Source: Bacteroidota bacterium (GTDB lineage: Bacteria; Bacteroidota; Ignavibacteria; Kapaibacteriales; UBA2268). Taken from it: a DNA stretch of 33,917 nucleotides. The translations under genes were made by a program, and so were the position numbers. Where the stretch lies: positions 1 to 33,917 of the forward strand of contig WRLB01000013.1 of assembly GCA_009777815.1 (NCBI GenBank), read 5' to 3'. Each line of letters starts with the position of its first letter. The first letter of the stretch is position 1. This document shows, piece by piece, positions 23,847 to 33,644 of this stretch. The notes under the pieces were generated by a model. That model saw only the letters and a program-made list of their open reading frames with translations. It searched no databases and had not been told where the DNA came from.

Positions 23847-25415
23847 CTACGCTAATTTTCTATCTGTAATGAGCATTATCCCTGATGCTAATGAAGCAAA
23901 TGAATCAGAATATGCAAGTATTTTTATATCTCCCGATATTTCGTCTGCAATATAGGGGTCACCAAAAAATAAAACTATTTTCTTTTTGCCATTAGATAAA
24001 GTAGAAATTATTTTATTTATTTTATCGGGTGTGGCTAATTTGCTATAACCTTGCCCCTTAAAATACAAATGAAACAAAAAGAACTCTGAATCTAAAACAT
24101 CTTGTTCATTAGCCATTGTATTTAGTTCTTCGTCTGTCATTTTTTCATCTAAATATCCAAAAGAGCAATCGCCTTCAGTTGCTTGTGCGAGCATTGTAAA
24201 GAACCTTGAAGCAGATTGTATATCTTTAGTTGTCTGCGTAATAGAGAATGCAGAAAAACATTTTGCATTGTCTACGGGAATTAAATCTTTATGTAGCAAA
24301 TTAGCATCTTTAGGATATATTTCTGTTGCTTGTATTGCGGCTTTTAATGCTAATTGCAAATGGTCTGTAAATAATTTAGGATTTGGTTCTATTGTTTTGT
24401 AAATTGGCATTAAATTGCACCATCTTTTTTCATTATATATTCTTTCTAAACTTTCATCTATTTGATTATTGTAATTATTGTCGTTTAATGTATTTGCTAT
24501 TTGTTCTATTGCTAACATTGGATTTTCAGGCATTAAAATAATATCTACGCCTGACTTAAAAGCAAGCAAAGGAGCATCATCGCCGTAAATATTTGTCACG
24601 CCTTTCATATCAAGTGCATCAGTTAATATAAGTCCTTTAAAGTTTAACTTATTTCTTAAATACAGCACAGCATCATTAGATAAAGAAATAGGAATGTCTT
24701 TATTATTGGAATCATAAAAACTTTTAACTATAAGATGCCCCAACATTATAGAACGAACACCATTATTAATTGCATCTACAAATGGCACTATTTCATTTTG
24801 TTCTAACTCTGCTAATGTTTTTGTAATAACAGGAATAGAAGTATGAGAATCTATATCAGTGTCGCCGTGTCCGGGAAAGTGTTTAGCACAAGAAATAACA
24901 TTTTCTTGATGCAAACCATTTATAAACTCAACAACATTTTTAGAAACAATATCTTTATTTTCTCCGAAAGAACGAACATTAATAATGGGGTTCTTTTTGT
25001 TTGAATTTATATCACATACAGGTGCTAAATTAAAATCAACTCCGATATTTTTTGATTCTTTTGCTATAGCATTTGCTATTAAGTTCGTATAATTAGTGGT
25101 TTTTCCAAGTGCATAATGATGAGGAAATGATGTGCCATCGCTTAAACGCATTTGCAAACCATTTTCAAAATCCGCACAAAACAATAAAGGAACTTCTGCA
25201 TACATTTGGAGTTCTGTTATCACTTTTCTAACTGAATTTGTATCGCCACCAAAAATACAAAATCCTCCACATCCCATCTTAACAAGTTCTATTATATTAT
25301 CTCTATAATTAAATTTTTTATAGGTTATATTATCTATAAATGTATTTATATCCAGTCGTGGAAATACACATTGTGCGGCTTTTTGTTGATTAGTCCAACT
25401 ACTAAATCTTGACAT
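23847..25415 (-). CDS. Glycoside hydrolase family 3, beta-N-acetylhexosaminidase (NagZ)-like
   Basis: SCAKHFPGHGDTDIDSHTSIPVI and GLILTDALDMKGVT. Confidence 0.92.
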   Translation of the reverse strand: MSRFSSWTNQQKAAQCVFPRLDINTFIDNITYKKFNYRDNIIELVKMGCGGFCIFGGDTNSVRKVITELQMYAEVPLLFCADFENGLQMRLSDGTSFPHHYALGKTTNYTNLIANAIAKESKNIGVDFNLAPVCDINSNKKNPIINVRSFGENKDIVSKNVVEFINGLHQENVISCAKHFPGHGDTDIDSHTSIPVITKTLAELEQNEIVPFVDAINNGVRSIMLGHLIVKSFYDSNNKDIPISLSNDAVLYLRNKLNFKGLILTDALDMKGVTNIYGDDAPLLAFKSGVDIILMPENPMLAIEQIANTLNDNNYNNQIDESLERIYNEKRWCNLMPIYKTIEPNPKLFTDHLQLALKAAIQATEIYPKDANLLHKDLIPVDNAKCFSAFSITQTTKDIQSASRFFTMLAQATEGDCSFGYLDEKMTDEELNTMANEQDVLDSEFFLFHLYFKGQGYSKLATPDKINKIISTLSNGKKKIVLFFGDPYIADEISGDIKILAYSDSFASLASGIMLITDRKLA

Positions 25416-25449
25416 AATTTATTTGTAAATATATTGTAAAACTTTATAT

Positions 25450-25509
25450 AGGTGGCATCTAAAAATGTTATGCCACCATCAAGCACAACATAATATTTTT
25501 AGAGATGCC
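25450..25509. repeat. Family (b) inverted repeat variant
   Basis: ggtggcatctaaaaatgttatgcc ... cataatatttttagagatgccc. Confidence 0.65.
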
Positions 25510-25521
25510 CATTACTCCAAT

Positions 25522-26931
25522 TTATTTTCTCACAACAAATCTAACATATAGAACTAAACAAAATATAGCAAATAAGCCAAAAAAAGAAAATATAAGCCAT
25601 ACTCCTGATGGATTCCCATTGATTAGCATTTCTGCTCTATTTATGCCGAATGATTCGCCTATTCTAACTGCTTCAGATAAACTTATGTTATGTTGTAATG
25701 TATTTCCTTGCCCTTCTAATGTTGCTCTAATGAAATCAATAATAGGATTGCTAACTAAAGAACTATATAATCTTGAACCTAAAAAACTTCCTATAAACGA
25801 ACCAAATACACCATATAAGAACCCGAAGCCAAGATAAGTTGCTTTTTTATCTGCAGGTGCTATCAAGCCAAGATAAGAAATATATTTAGGATGGGCTGTC
25901 ATTTCGCCGAATGCAAATACAAATAATCCGCAAATAAATATCCATATATTGCCCGAACTAAATGAAAGTAAAAACATTCCTAATGTTGCTATTGCAAAGC
26001 CCGTTATTATGGTAGGCATTGCAGGTGTGCGTTCTACTATTTTTGAAACAATTAGTTGAAGTAAGATTATTGTGAACGCATTTATTACAACAACATATTC
26101 TACATCAAATCGCCAATTTAGTCCTGTAATTCCGTTAACAAAATCATTTAAAGGTGTAGCGTCTACAAAAATGCTCACATACCAAAGCACCGTTCCATAC
26201 ATCTGAAAATATAGTATCCAAAAGAAAGAATATATAAAAATAAATAATATAAATCGCCAGTCAACTAAAACGCTACCTATTTTTTTTATGATAGACAGAA
26301 TTGTTTTTAAAATAGTTTCTTTATCTTTATCTGTTTCTTTAACGGGTTCTTTATAAAAAAGTATTGTGGGAATTATTAGCAATCCTGTAAATAGTGCTGA
26401 TGCTATAAATACATAGTTCCAAGCAATAGATTTAAGAAATGGCACTAAAAGTAGAGGGAACAAAAATGCTCCAAAGTTTATAGACCAATAGAATATTCCG
26501 AAGCCCAAAGTTGAATTTGTTTCGTCTGTAACTTTTGCGATTGTGCCTGAAATAATTGGTTTGAATATACCTGCACCTACGGCTAATATCGCTAATGATG
26601 CAAAAATAGTTGTGTATTCTGTTGCTTGACTTACTAAAAAATATCCTATTCCTAATAATGCAAATGCTATAGTTAGCATCCGTCTATAGCCCAATTTGTC
26701 TGCTACTGCACCTGCTAATATCGGCAAAAAATAAACTATTGGTTGTATTATACCTAATACATTTCCTGCTTGATTTTCAGAAAAAATTAATTGGTCAGTA
26801 AGATAAACAGCAAGGATGCTCATCATTCCATAATATGAACCCCGTTCAAAGAATTCAAATAAAATAACAAGCCAATATACTTTTGGAAACTTTGGCAATA
26901 ATCTTCTTTTTGGTGTTAATGTTTCTTCCAT
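25522..26931 (-). CDS. POT/PTR2-family proton-dependent oligopeptide transporter
   Basis: FFERGSYYGMMSILAVYL, GIFKPIISGTIAKV, GFGIFYWSINFGAFLFPLL. Confidence 0.92.
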   Translation of the reverse strand: MEETLTPKRRLLPKFPKVYWLVILFEFFERGSYYGMMSILAVYLTDQLIFSENQAGNVLGIIQPIVYFLPILAGAVADKLGYRRMLTIAFALLGIGYFLVSQATEYTTIFASLAILAVGAGIFKPIISGTIAKVTDETNSTLGFGIFYWSINFGAFLFPLLLVPFLKSIAWNYVFIASALFTGLLIIPTILFYKEPVKETDKDKETILKTILSIIKKIGSVLVDWRFILFIFIYSFFWILYFQMYGTVLWYVSIFVDATPLNDFVNGITGLNWRFDVEYVVVINAFTIILLQLIVSKIVERTPAMPTIITGFAIATLGMFLLSFSSGNIWIFICGLFVFAFGEMTAHPKYISYLGLIAPADKKATYLGFGFLYGVFGSFIGSFLGSRLYSSLVSNPIIDFIRATLEGQGNTLQHNISLSEAVRIGESFGINRAEMLINGNPSGVWLIFSFFGLFAIFCLVLYVRFVVRK

Positions 26932-26938
26932 ATTTGTT

Positions 26939-27250
26939 TTATTTAAATTTCACTGCTGTGCCATATGCTATTACTTCGGATGCGGTTTGCATAATTGACC
27001 CCGATTCGTATCTTACATTTACGATAGCATCTGCACCAAGTTTGTTGGCTTCTTCCACCATTCTGACTGTTGCTAAATCTCTTGCTTCGTTCATCATTTC
27101 GGTATATCCTTTTAGTTCGCCACCGACTAATGATTTTAGTGATTGAGCAATATCTCTGCCCAGATGTTTTGCTCTAACTGTGCTTCCTTTAACAAGTCCG
27201 AGCATTTCTAATTCTTTTCCAGCAATATAATTAGTGCTTACTAAAAACAT
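26939..27250 (-). CDS. YbjQ/UPF0145 family protein
   Basis: GLVKGSTVRAKHLGRDIAQSLKSLVGGELKGYTEMMNEARDLATVRMVEEANKLGADAIVNVRY; CAAAAATA box at 27278-27285 upstream. Confidence 0.92.
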   Translation of the reverse strand: MFLVSTNYIAGKELEMLGLVKGSTVRAKHLGRDIAQSLKSLVGGELKGYTEMMNEARDLATVRMVEEANKLGADAIVNVRYESGSIMQTASEVIAYGTAVKFK

Positions 27251-27381
27251 TTTGTTTACCTTATAATTTATTATTTACAAAAATACAAAAAAATAACAAA
27301 ATTAACACAGGAATTAATAAATGTGCTTTACTATACCACTACTTACTTCAGCATAACACAACACACATATTTTCATTTGCT

Positions 27382-29538
27382 TTATTTAAAAGTTGGTTCT
27401 TTGATGCCTAAAATGTAGTCCTTGTTCGGTGAATCGCTAAACATAAAGTTAGATATGGAATTTAAAATAATGTTATTATTTTTTTCCATATAATCGCTTT
27501 CCATACCCCAATAATTATCTTCTTTAAGCAATTCTTTAGAGAACTTATTCCTGAAATTTACTACAACATATTTATCTGTTATTTCTAATATCTTTCCTCT
27601 GAATAGTTGATTATCAATAGGAAGCATATTACTATTTAAAGGATACATAACGCATATATCGCCCTTTCTATAAGGCGTTTGATAAACAGATATATCATCA
27701 TTAATAATATCAAATCGCAAATACATTTTATTAAAATCGCTGTTATGAACATCCAACGATAAATTACTAATAACACTGCTTGCAAGTTGCTTTTCTTCAA
27801 TAGAATTAAGCCACAACGAAGCAAAACCATTTTCATTTTTGTTAAAATTATCTATATATAAGCCAATTTTTTGTGCGAACATTTCTTTTGTTACAAAAGA
27901 TAATTGCGTATTAAGATATGATTTTTCTAATGCCGAAAGAGATTTGAATTTATCTATAAAAGTTTTTGTTTTTTCTATACCATATTTAGGGAATGTTTTT
28001 TCTATTAGTTCGTTATTAATATTTTCAATGCAATTAAGGTTGCCATCGGCTATTTCACGCAGAAAAGCAACGATATAATTACGAAAAAAAAGTATTTCAT
28101 TTTGTATATGTATATTATCTTCCACAACGCTACGCAAAGGGTTTTTTTCATTAAGTCCTGCATAAAGTATCGTAGAACTACCTTTATTAAAATCATTTTC
28201 GGCAACAATATGTTGCAATAACATATTATAACAAATTATTTGTATATAGTGATTTATCCACAAAGGAATAGCATAATTCCGCTTATTATTTACTCCTATA
28301 TTAGCAGTGCAAATACCTTGTGGTCCTGTGCCACTTTTTAACTCGAGAATATTTATAGTTTTGTTTTGCTTGTCATCAGTTTCAGTCATTAAATCAAGAC
28401 GACCATTTAATCCAAAAACATTAGAAATAAAAGATGGCTCAATAATATTTGTCGTATTAAGAAAGTTTTCAATAACAATATCTCTAAGTTTATTAAATTT
28501 ATCAAACCAATTACTCCTATTACTTTTTATATATTGTTGTATAGAATCATCTGTAATTTTTTCTAAATTACCTTTAGTTTTTTCTAAAGAATATTTTGTG
28601 TTTTTATCTTCCAATGCTATATAATACAGCGAAAGAACATTTCTTTTTAGCGAATTATTAAGACAAGTATCAAAATCTATTTCAACATCTTCTATTAAAT
28701 TATCAAACATATTATTAATAATATTACCCTCTAAAGCAGATTTAGAAGTAATATTATCAGGCAATAACCTGCGAATAATAGAAATAATAGGATTAGAGTT
28801 TTTTAATTGGAAGCATTCAGTAAGTTCCGTCACATCCACTAAAAAGTTCGGCTCAAGAATGATATGCGTTTTATTAGTTGTTTTATAAAAAGTAGTTTCA
28901 GCAATATATTCTGTTAAAATAATGTCTGAATTAGTTTTTTCTAAATTAGTAAAGCAAATACTATTCAATCTTTTACTCATAACACACAAATAATTTAATC
29001 CTTCATCAATAACAACAGCATATTTATTTTCATCATTTTGGCAAATAATAATCATATTGTTTGATGTATTTGGGGGAGTTTGTGGCAATATCTTCTGTAT
29101 GATTGTTGCCGTTAGTTGTTTTATTTTTTTGTGCTGTTCTTCTATATCTTGCGGCAATTCTATATGCAAATTAGTTGTAATTTTTGATAATTCAGTAGGA
29201 ACTTCCGCTGCAGTAATAAGCGAAATAAGTTTAACAACATAACTTAATGCTTGCTCTAAAAAAGAATTTGTAGGAGACAGTTTGTTATTTTTTCTTAACT
29301 TTGCTATATATTTTCTAATACTAATTATATTTGTTCTTATATCATCGGGGACTTCAAATCGCTTCAAAACATAGTAAAACATAGCATATTCAGTATATGT
29401 AACATTACCATCGGCAACAATATAATTAAACAAATCTTTAACAACATCAAAAAATAAAATAAGTTTTTCTCTATTAGAAAAAAACCTATCATTTTTAATT
29501 TCAACTATTCTATCATAAATTGCATTCTGTTCTAACAT
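27382..29538 (-). CDS. Dna2-like PD-(D/E)XK nuclease-domain protein lacking the helicase domain
   Basis: NVFGLNGRLDLMTE...INILELKSG...HYIQIICYNMLLQ (GxxD...ExK...QxxxY pattern); C-term WGMESDYMEKNNNIILNSISNFM...ILGIKEPTFK then stop; no Walker A. Confidence 0.65.
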   Translation of the reverse strand: MLEQNAIYDRIVEIKNDRFFSNREKLILFFDVVKDLFNYIVADGNVTYTEYAMFYYVLKRFEVPDDIRTNIISIRKYIAKLRKNNKLSPTNSFLEQALSYVVKLISLITAAEVPTELSKITTNLHIELPQDIEEQHKKIKQLTATIIQKILPQTPPNTSNNMIIICQNDENKYAVVIDEGLNYLCVMSKRLNSICFTNLEKTNSDIILTEYIAETTFYKTTNKTHIILEPNFLVDVTELTECFQLKNSNPIISIIRRLLPDNITSKSALEGNIINNMFDNLIEDVEIDFDTCLNNSLKRNVLSLYYIALEDKNTKYSLEKTKGNLEKITDDSIQQYIKSNRSNWFDKFNKLRDIVIENFLNTTNIIEPSFISNVFGLNGRLDLMTETDDKQNKTINILELKSGTGPQGICTANIGVNNKRNYAIPLWINHYIQIICYNMLLQHIVAENDFNKGSSTILYAGLNEKNPLRSVVEDNIHIQNEILFFRNYIVAFLREIADGNLNCIENINNELIEKTFPKYGIEKTKTFIDKFKSLSALEKSYLNTQLSFVTKEMFAQKIGLYIDNFNKNENGFASLWLNSIEEKQLASSVISNLSLDVHNSDFNKMYLRFDIINDDISVYQTPYRKGDICVMYPLNSNMLPIDNQLFRGKILEITDKYVVVNFRNKFSKELLKEDNYWGMESDYMEKNNNIILNSISNFMFSDSPNKDYILGIKEPTFK

Positions 29539-29543
29539 ATATA

Positions 29544-29723
29544 TTATTGTTTAATGTTTTCTTTGTTTTTAAAATATATTCTTATTTCTATTATGAATAA
29601 AACTGCTGCAGATATATAAAATATACCTGCATATAAAATATATATTCCCAATGCGTACTGCATAACAGCGCCTATTAGCCATAACATCATCCCTATTTTA
29701 TAAAAATTACTTAACTTATTCAT
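29544..29723 (-). CDS. Small two-helix membrane protein (59 aa), not in the ORF track
   Basis: MNKLSNFYKIGMMLWLIGAVMQYALGIYILYAGIFYISAAVLFIIEIRIYFKNKENIKQ*; CAAAAATA promoter-like box at 29747-29754; 5 bp before the nuclease ORF. Confidence 0.6.
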   Translation of the reverse strand: MNKLSNFYKIGMMLWLIGAVMQYALGIYILYAGIFYISAAVLFIIEIRIYFKNKENIKQ

Positions 29724-29789
29724 AAACTATTAATAAATGTAAAATGCAAAAATAAAGTTTTATTATAATATATTTTCCACCTATAAAAA

Positions 29790-29862
29790 TGCTATGCTAT
29801 GCTTAACACAGCATCTCCTAATTTTATGTGAGTAGTTGCCGAAACAAGTTCAGCATAACAGA
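29790..29862. repeat. Family (b) inverted repeat variant
   Basis: atgctatgctatgcttaacacagcatctcc ... gttgccgaaacaagttcagcataacaga. Confidence 0.65.
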
Positions 29863-29956
29863 TGTTTTTTGTAAAGAACAAAACACAACACCTACGGACA
29901 TTATCCGTTGTTAAAACAATCTAAAATCAGTTATGTAAGTAATAGTTCAGGCAGAA

Positions 29957-31393
29957 CTATGAACACATAGAATTATAAAACTCTTCGTTTGTTCTGCTTA
30001 ATGCTAACCTATTTGTTAAAAATTCCATTGCATCTATAGATTGGAACTCGTTTAGCACTTTTCTTAAAACCCAAAGACGATTAATTTCTTTTTCAGTTAA
30101 TAATAACTCTTCGCGTCTTGTGCCTGAACGATTAACATCAATAGCAGGAAATATACGTCTTTCGGCGATTTTTCTATCAAGGACAAGTTCCATATTTCCT
30201 GTGCCTTTAAATTCTTCGAAAATGACTTCGTCCATTTTGCTATTAGTTTCTATTAGTGCAGTAGCGATAATAGTTAGCGAGCCGCCTTCTTCTATATTTC
30301 TTGCTGCACCGAGGAACCGTTTAGGTCTATATAGTGCATTTGCATCTACGCCTCCGGATAGAATTTTACCTGAATGGTCTGTCACTGTATTATGTGCCCT
30401 TGCGAGTCGTGTAATAGAGTCCAGCAGGATTACTACATCGTGCTTTGCTTCTACTAAACGTTTTGCTTTTTCCAAAACCATTTCAGCAACTCTTACATGC
30501 TTTTCTGCGTGTTCGTCAAATGTAGAAGATACGACTTCGCCATTAACATTTCTTTGCATATCGGTCACCTCTTCTGGTCTTTCATCAATAAGCAGAACGA
30601 TTAGTTTTACTTCGGGATTGTTTTTAGCAATAGCGTTTGCTAATTGTTGCAAAAGTATTGTTTTACCTGATTTTGGAGGCGATACAATTAATCCGCGTTG
30701 TCCTTTGCCGATAGGCGACAGAATGTTGACGATGCGAGTAGATAATTCATTATGATGAACTTCTAAATTAAGACGTTCATTTGGATATATAGGAGTTAGA
30801 TTATCAAATAAAACTCTATCTCTAATATCCAGTGGTCTACAACCATTAACAGCATCTACTTTTAAAAGAGCAAGAAATTTTTCTCCATCTTTAGGAGGAC
30901 GGACTTGCCCTAATATAGAATCACCTGTTTTAAGTTGAAATTTTTTAATTTGCGATGGTGACACATAAATATCATCTTCCGATTGCAAATAGTTGTAATC
31001 GGCTGAACGCAAGAATCCGAAGCCACCACTATTATTGTTTTGTTCAATAATTTCAAGCACGCCCGAAGAAGTAATTATACCTTCAACATTATTATTGTTT
31101 GCTTGTTGCTTCAGTTCTATTTCAACTATTTTTAGAACTAATTCTTGTTTTTTTAAATCAGCAAAATTACTAACGCCAAGTTCTTTTGCCATTAACGACA
31201 ATTCGCCAATCCTTTTAGATTTTAATTCTGTTATATCAATAGTTGGTCTGGCAACATTGTTAGACGTTGTTCCATCATCAGCCAAATCATTAGTTGATGT
31301 TGCATCGTTGTTTTTCAGGTTATTATCGTTTTCGTTTTTAGATGCACGTGAACGAATTGCTCTTGTTTGTTTAACATTACTTGTTGAATACAT
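29957..31393 (-). CDS. rho: Transcription termination factor Rho
   Basis: [88 protein letters not shown]. Confidence 0.97.
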   Translation of the reverse strand: MYSTSNVKQTRAIRSRASKNENDNNLKNNDATSTNDLADDGTTSNNVARPTIDITELKSKRIGELSLMAKELGVSNFADLKKQELVLKIVEIELKQQANNNNVEGIITSSGVLEIIEQNNNSGGFGFLRSADYNYLQSEDDIYVSPSQIKKFQLKTGDSILGQVRPPKDGEKFLALLKVDAVNGCRPLDIRDRVLFDNLTPIYPNERLNLEVHHNELSTRIVNILSPIGKGQRGLIVSPPKSGKTILLQQLANAIAKNNPEVKLIVLLIDERPEEVTDMQRNVNGEVVSSTFDEHAEKHVRVAEMVLEKAKRLVEAKHDVVILLDSITRLARAHNTVTDHSGKILSGGVDANALYRPKRFLGAARNIEEGGSLTIIATALIETNSKMDEVIFEEFKGTGNMELVLDRKIAERRIFPAIDVNRSGTRREELLLTEKEINRLWVLRKVLNEFQSIDAMEFLTNRLALSRTNEEFYNSMCS

Positions 31394-31480
31394 AAAATAT
31401 GAATATTATATTATAAATCGATGTTATATTAGATTTTATTTACATATTAGAATAGTAGAATTATTTATTGTATTATTATT

Positions 31481-31804
31481 TCAATAAATATTTCTTTTCT
31501 TAAATACAAAAATAATGTTTTTTTTATTAAACTTTCCTATGTCACAGATTATTATTTTTGAATGTATGGAAATTTGATTTAGTAATGTTTTTAATGCATC
31601 TTTGTTCGCTTTTCTGACTGTCTTTAATAATGAATTTTCTATCGCCAACTTAAATTTTGTGAAATTATCATAATATTTGCAATTCAAACAATCCTTCCGC
31701 AACCAACACCAATAACACTCTATAACGGCTACGCCCGACAAAGTAGGAACTAAAACCTTTACTATGCACCACAAATAGCCCAAAAAAGAACCACTCATAA
31801 ACAA
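31481..31804 (-). pseudogene. Possible IS630-family transposase C-terminal remnant
   Basis: VIECYWCWLRKDCLNCKYYDNFTKFKLAIENSLL...ALKTLLNQIS resembles the NLIExxWxxLKK...YYxxFxxFKxAI...LLT tail of IS630-type transposases; no upstream catalytic domain. Confidence 0.5.
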
Positions 31805-31842
31805 AACGGGTATTTATCCCCGTGTTTTGTTTGTGGATGATT

Positions 31843-31885
31843 CGTCATTCCGAATTCGTTTCGGTATCTCATTTTTAGAAATCTA
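31843..31885. repeat. Family (b) half-element
   Basis: gtcattccgaattcgtttcggtatctcatttttagaaatc. Confidence 0.6.
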
Positions 31886-31896
31886 ATATAAAAAAA

Positions 31897-33405
31897 CTAC
31901 TTCCCTGACAGCAGGATACTAATTTCGTTTTCTATTTTTTTATATGTGCCTACGCTACCGCCATTGAAAATAAAAGCAAATACTATTGTATCAGCACTTC
32001 TATTGTTAATAATACCTGAAAGCGAACTAACATTAGAGAGTGTTCCTGTTTTGGCACGGACATTGCCTTCTGCAAAAGTATTTTGCATTCTTTTAAGTAA
32101 AGTGCCATCATATCCTGCAATGCTTAACGAATTAATAAAATCATTTGCAAAAGGAGATTCTATCGCTTTAATAATTAAATTAGTAAGTCCTTCGGTTGTT
32201 ATTAGATTCCTCCGAGATAGACCTGAACCATCATTAAAAACGAATCCTTTTGTATCTATTTCATTATCATTTAGTATTTGTAAGTTAGCCGTAGAAGCAC
32301 TTTTAGCAGTATTTTTATCTTTATCAAATATAGCACCATTTAACTTAAAAAGATTTTCCGAAAGATAGTTATCGCTTTTTTTGTTTGTAGTATTTATAAT
32401 TTCATTTGCGTCACGATAAAAAGTATAAATAATTTTTATATCTGTATTTTCTGTTGTAGTTTGCTTTTTAATTGCATTGCCGCTGACTGAAACGCTCCCT
32501 GATATAAGACGATCCTTTAAAGCAGATGCAGTAGCAAGTGCAGGATTCTGAATAAAAACACGATAAGTGTAAGTTTTATTCGGCGATAGCGAACCCTTAA
32601 TATAAAATACTTGACACCCTAATGAATCTAAATTAGAACTAATAGTTATTGGATTCTTTGGTGTATTTTTCTTTTTTCCTTTTTGCTGTTTGGAAGTAGG
32701 TTGGACGCTTGCACTAACTTTTGCAGAATTAGAAACAACAAAACTTGATGATGCCGGTTTAAACGAAACATTAACCGACTTGCCAACAGCAGAACCAGAT
32801 GTAACAATAACATTTACAACATTTTTCTCTAATGATAATGCAGACACATTAGCAGTTTGCTCTACTACATCTTTGTCGCCGCTATAATTAAACCTACTAT
32901 AAATGTTATCAAAAAAAGTATCATCGCCGATAACATTTCCATTTATTTTATTGATGCCATATCTTCTAATCTCATCTGCAATTATCTCTAAATCGTGAAT
33001 AGATAGCAAAGCATCGCCACCGCCAATTATATAAAGATTACCATTCAAAACGCCATCAATAATCTCGCCATCAATAGCAATTTTTGTTTTAATTGTTTTA
33101 TCTGATTGTAGCAAATTATAAGTTGTAAAAGTTGTAATTAACTTCGTATTAGACGCAGGAACTAACAGCATTTGCGGGTTATAAGTATAAAGATATTTAT
33201 TCATTTTAGTAGAATAAATCGCAATACTATATCGGCTATTAGTTAATTTATATTTAGAGATAATAGAATTAATTTCAGTTGAAATGTTTTTATAATTAGT
33301 GCTAAAATCGGCATTATAACTAATAATACTATCTGCTTGCCCGATAGAATCAACAAAAAAGGAATTAGCAAAAAATATAATTATAAAGCAAAAAAATATC
33401 TTCAT
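31897..33405 (-). CDS. dacB: D-alanyl-D-alanine carboxypeptidase/endopeptidase, PBP4 (S13) type
   Basis: LLVPASNTKLITT (SxxK), DGSGLSRRN (SxN), VRAKTGTLSNVSSLSG (KTG); CAAAAATA box at 33433-33440. Confidence 0.93.
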   Translation of the reverse strand: MKIFFCFIIIFFANSFFVDSIGQADSIISYNADFSTNYKNISTEINSIISKYKLTNSRYSIAIYSTKMNKYLYTYNPQMLLVPASNTKLITTFTTYNLLQSDKTIKTKIAIDGEIIDGVLNGNLYIIGGGDALLSIHDLEIIADEIRRYGINKINGNVIGDDTFFDNIYSRFNYSGDKDVVEQTANVSALSLEKNVVNVIVTSGSAVGKSVNVSFKPASSSFVVSNSAKVSASVQPTSKQQKGKKKNTPKNPITISSNLDSLGCQVFYIKGSLSPNKTYTYRVFIQNPALATASALKDRLISGSVSVSGNAIKKQTTTENTDIKIIYTFYRDANEIINTTNKKSDNYLSENLFKLNGAIFDKDKNTAKSASTANLQILNDNEIDTKGFVFNDGSGLSRRNLITTEGLTNLIIKAIESPFANDFINSLSIAGYDGTLLKRMQNTFAEGNVRAKTGTLSNVSSLSGIINNRSADTIVFAFIFNGGSVGTYKKIENEISILLSGK

Positions 33406-33479
33406 TACGCAACTTTTTATTCAATTTATTTGCAAAAATAAAGAAAATTATAAGAAAAATGCTGTCAGCCGAGCAAAAT

Positions 33480-33553
33480 ACTTGTCATTCTGAACTCATT
33501 TCAGCATCTCCTCGCTAATATTAGTAGATTCCGAAACAAGTTCGGAATGACAG
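33480..33553. repeat. Family (b) inverted repeat
   Basis: cttgtcattctgaactcatttcagcatctcc ... agattccgaaacaagttcggaatgacag. Confidence 0.85.
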
Positions 33554-33616
33554 ATTGATAAAAATATTTTTACATAAAAAAAACAAAAAAATGTTTTATT
33601 TTCAGTTAAAAAAAGT

Positions 33617-33624
33617 TATTTTTG
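33617..33624 (+). promoter_or_regulatory. TATTTTTG -7 box
   Basis: aaaaagttatttttgtaaaa 28 bp upstream of the ATG at 33645. Confidence 0.5.
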
Positions 33625-33644
33625 TAAAAAAACATAAATATTTT

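Noticed and set aside
30120-30755. Plus-strand 211-aa ORF
   Set aside because: Antisense to the highly conserved rho gene; shadow ORF.
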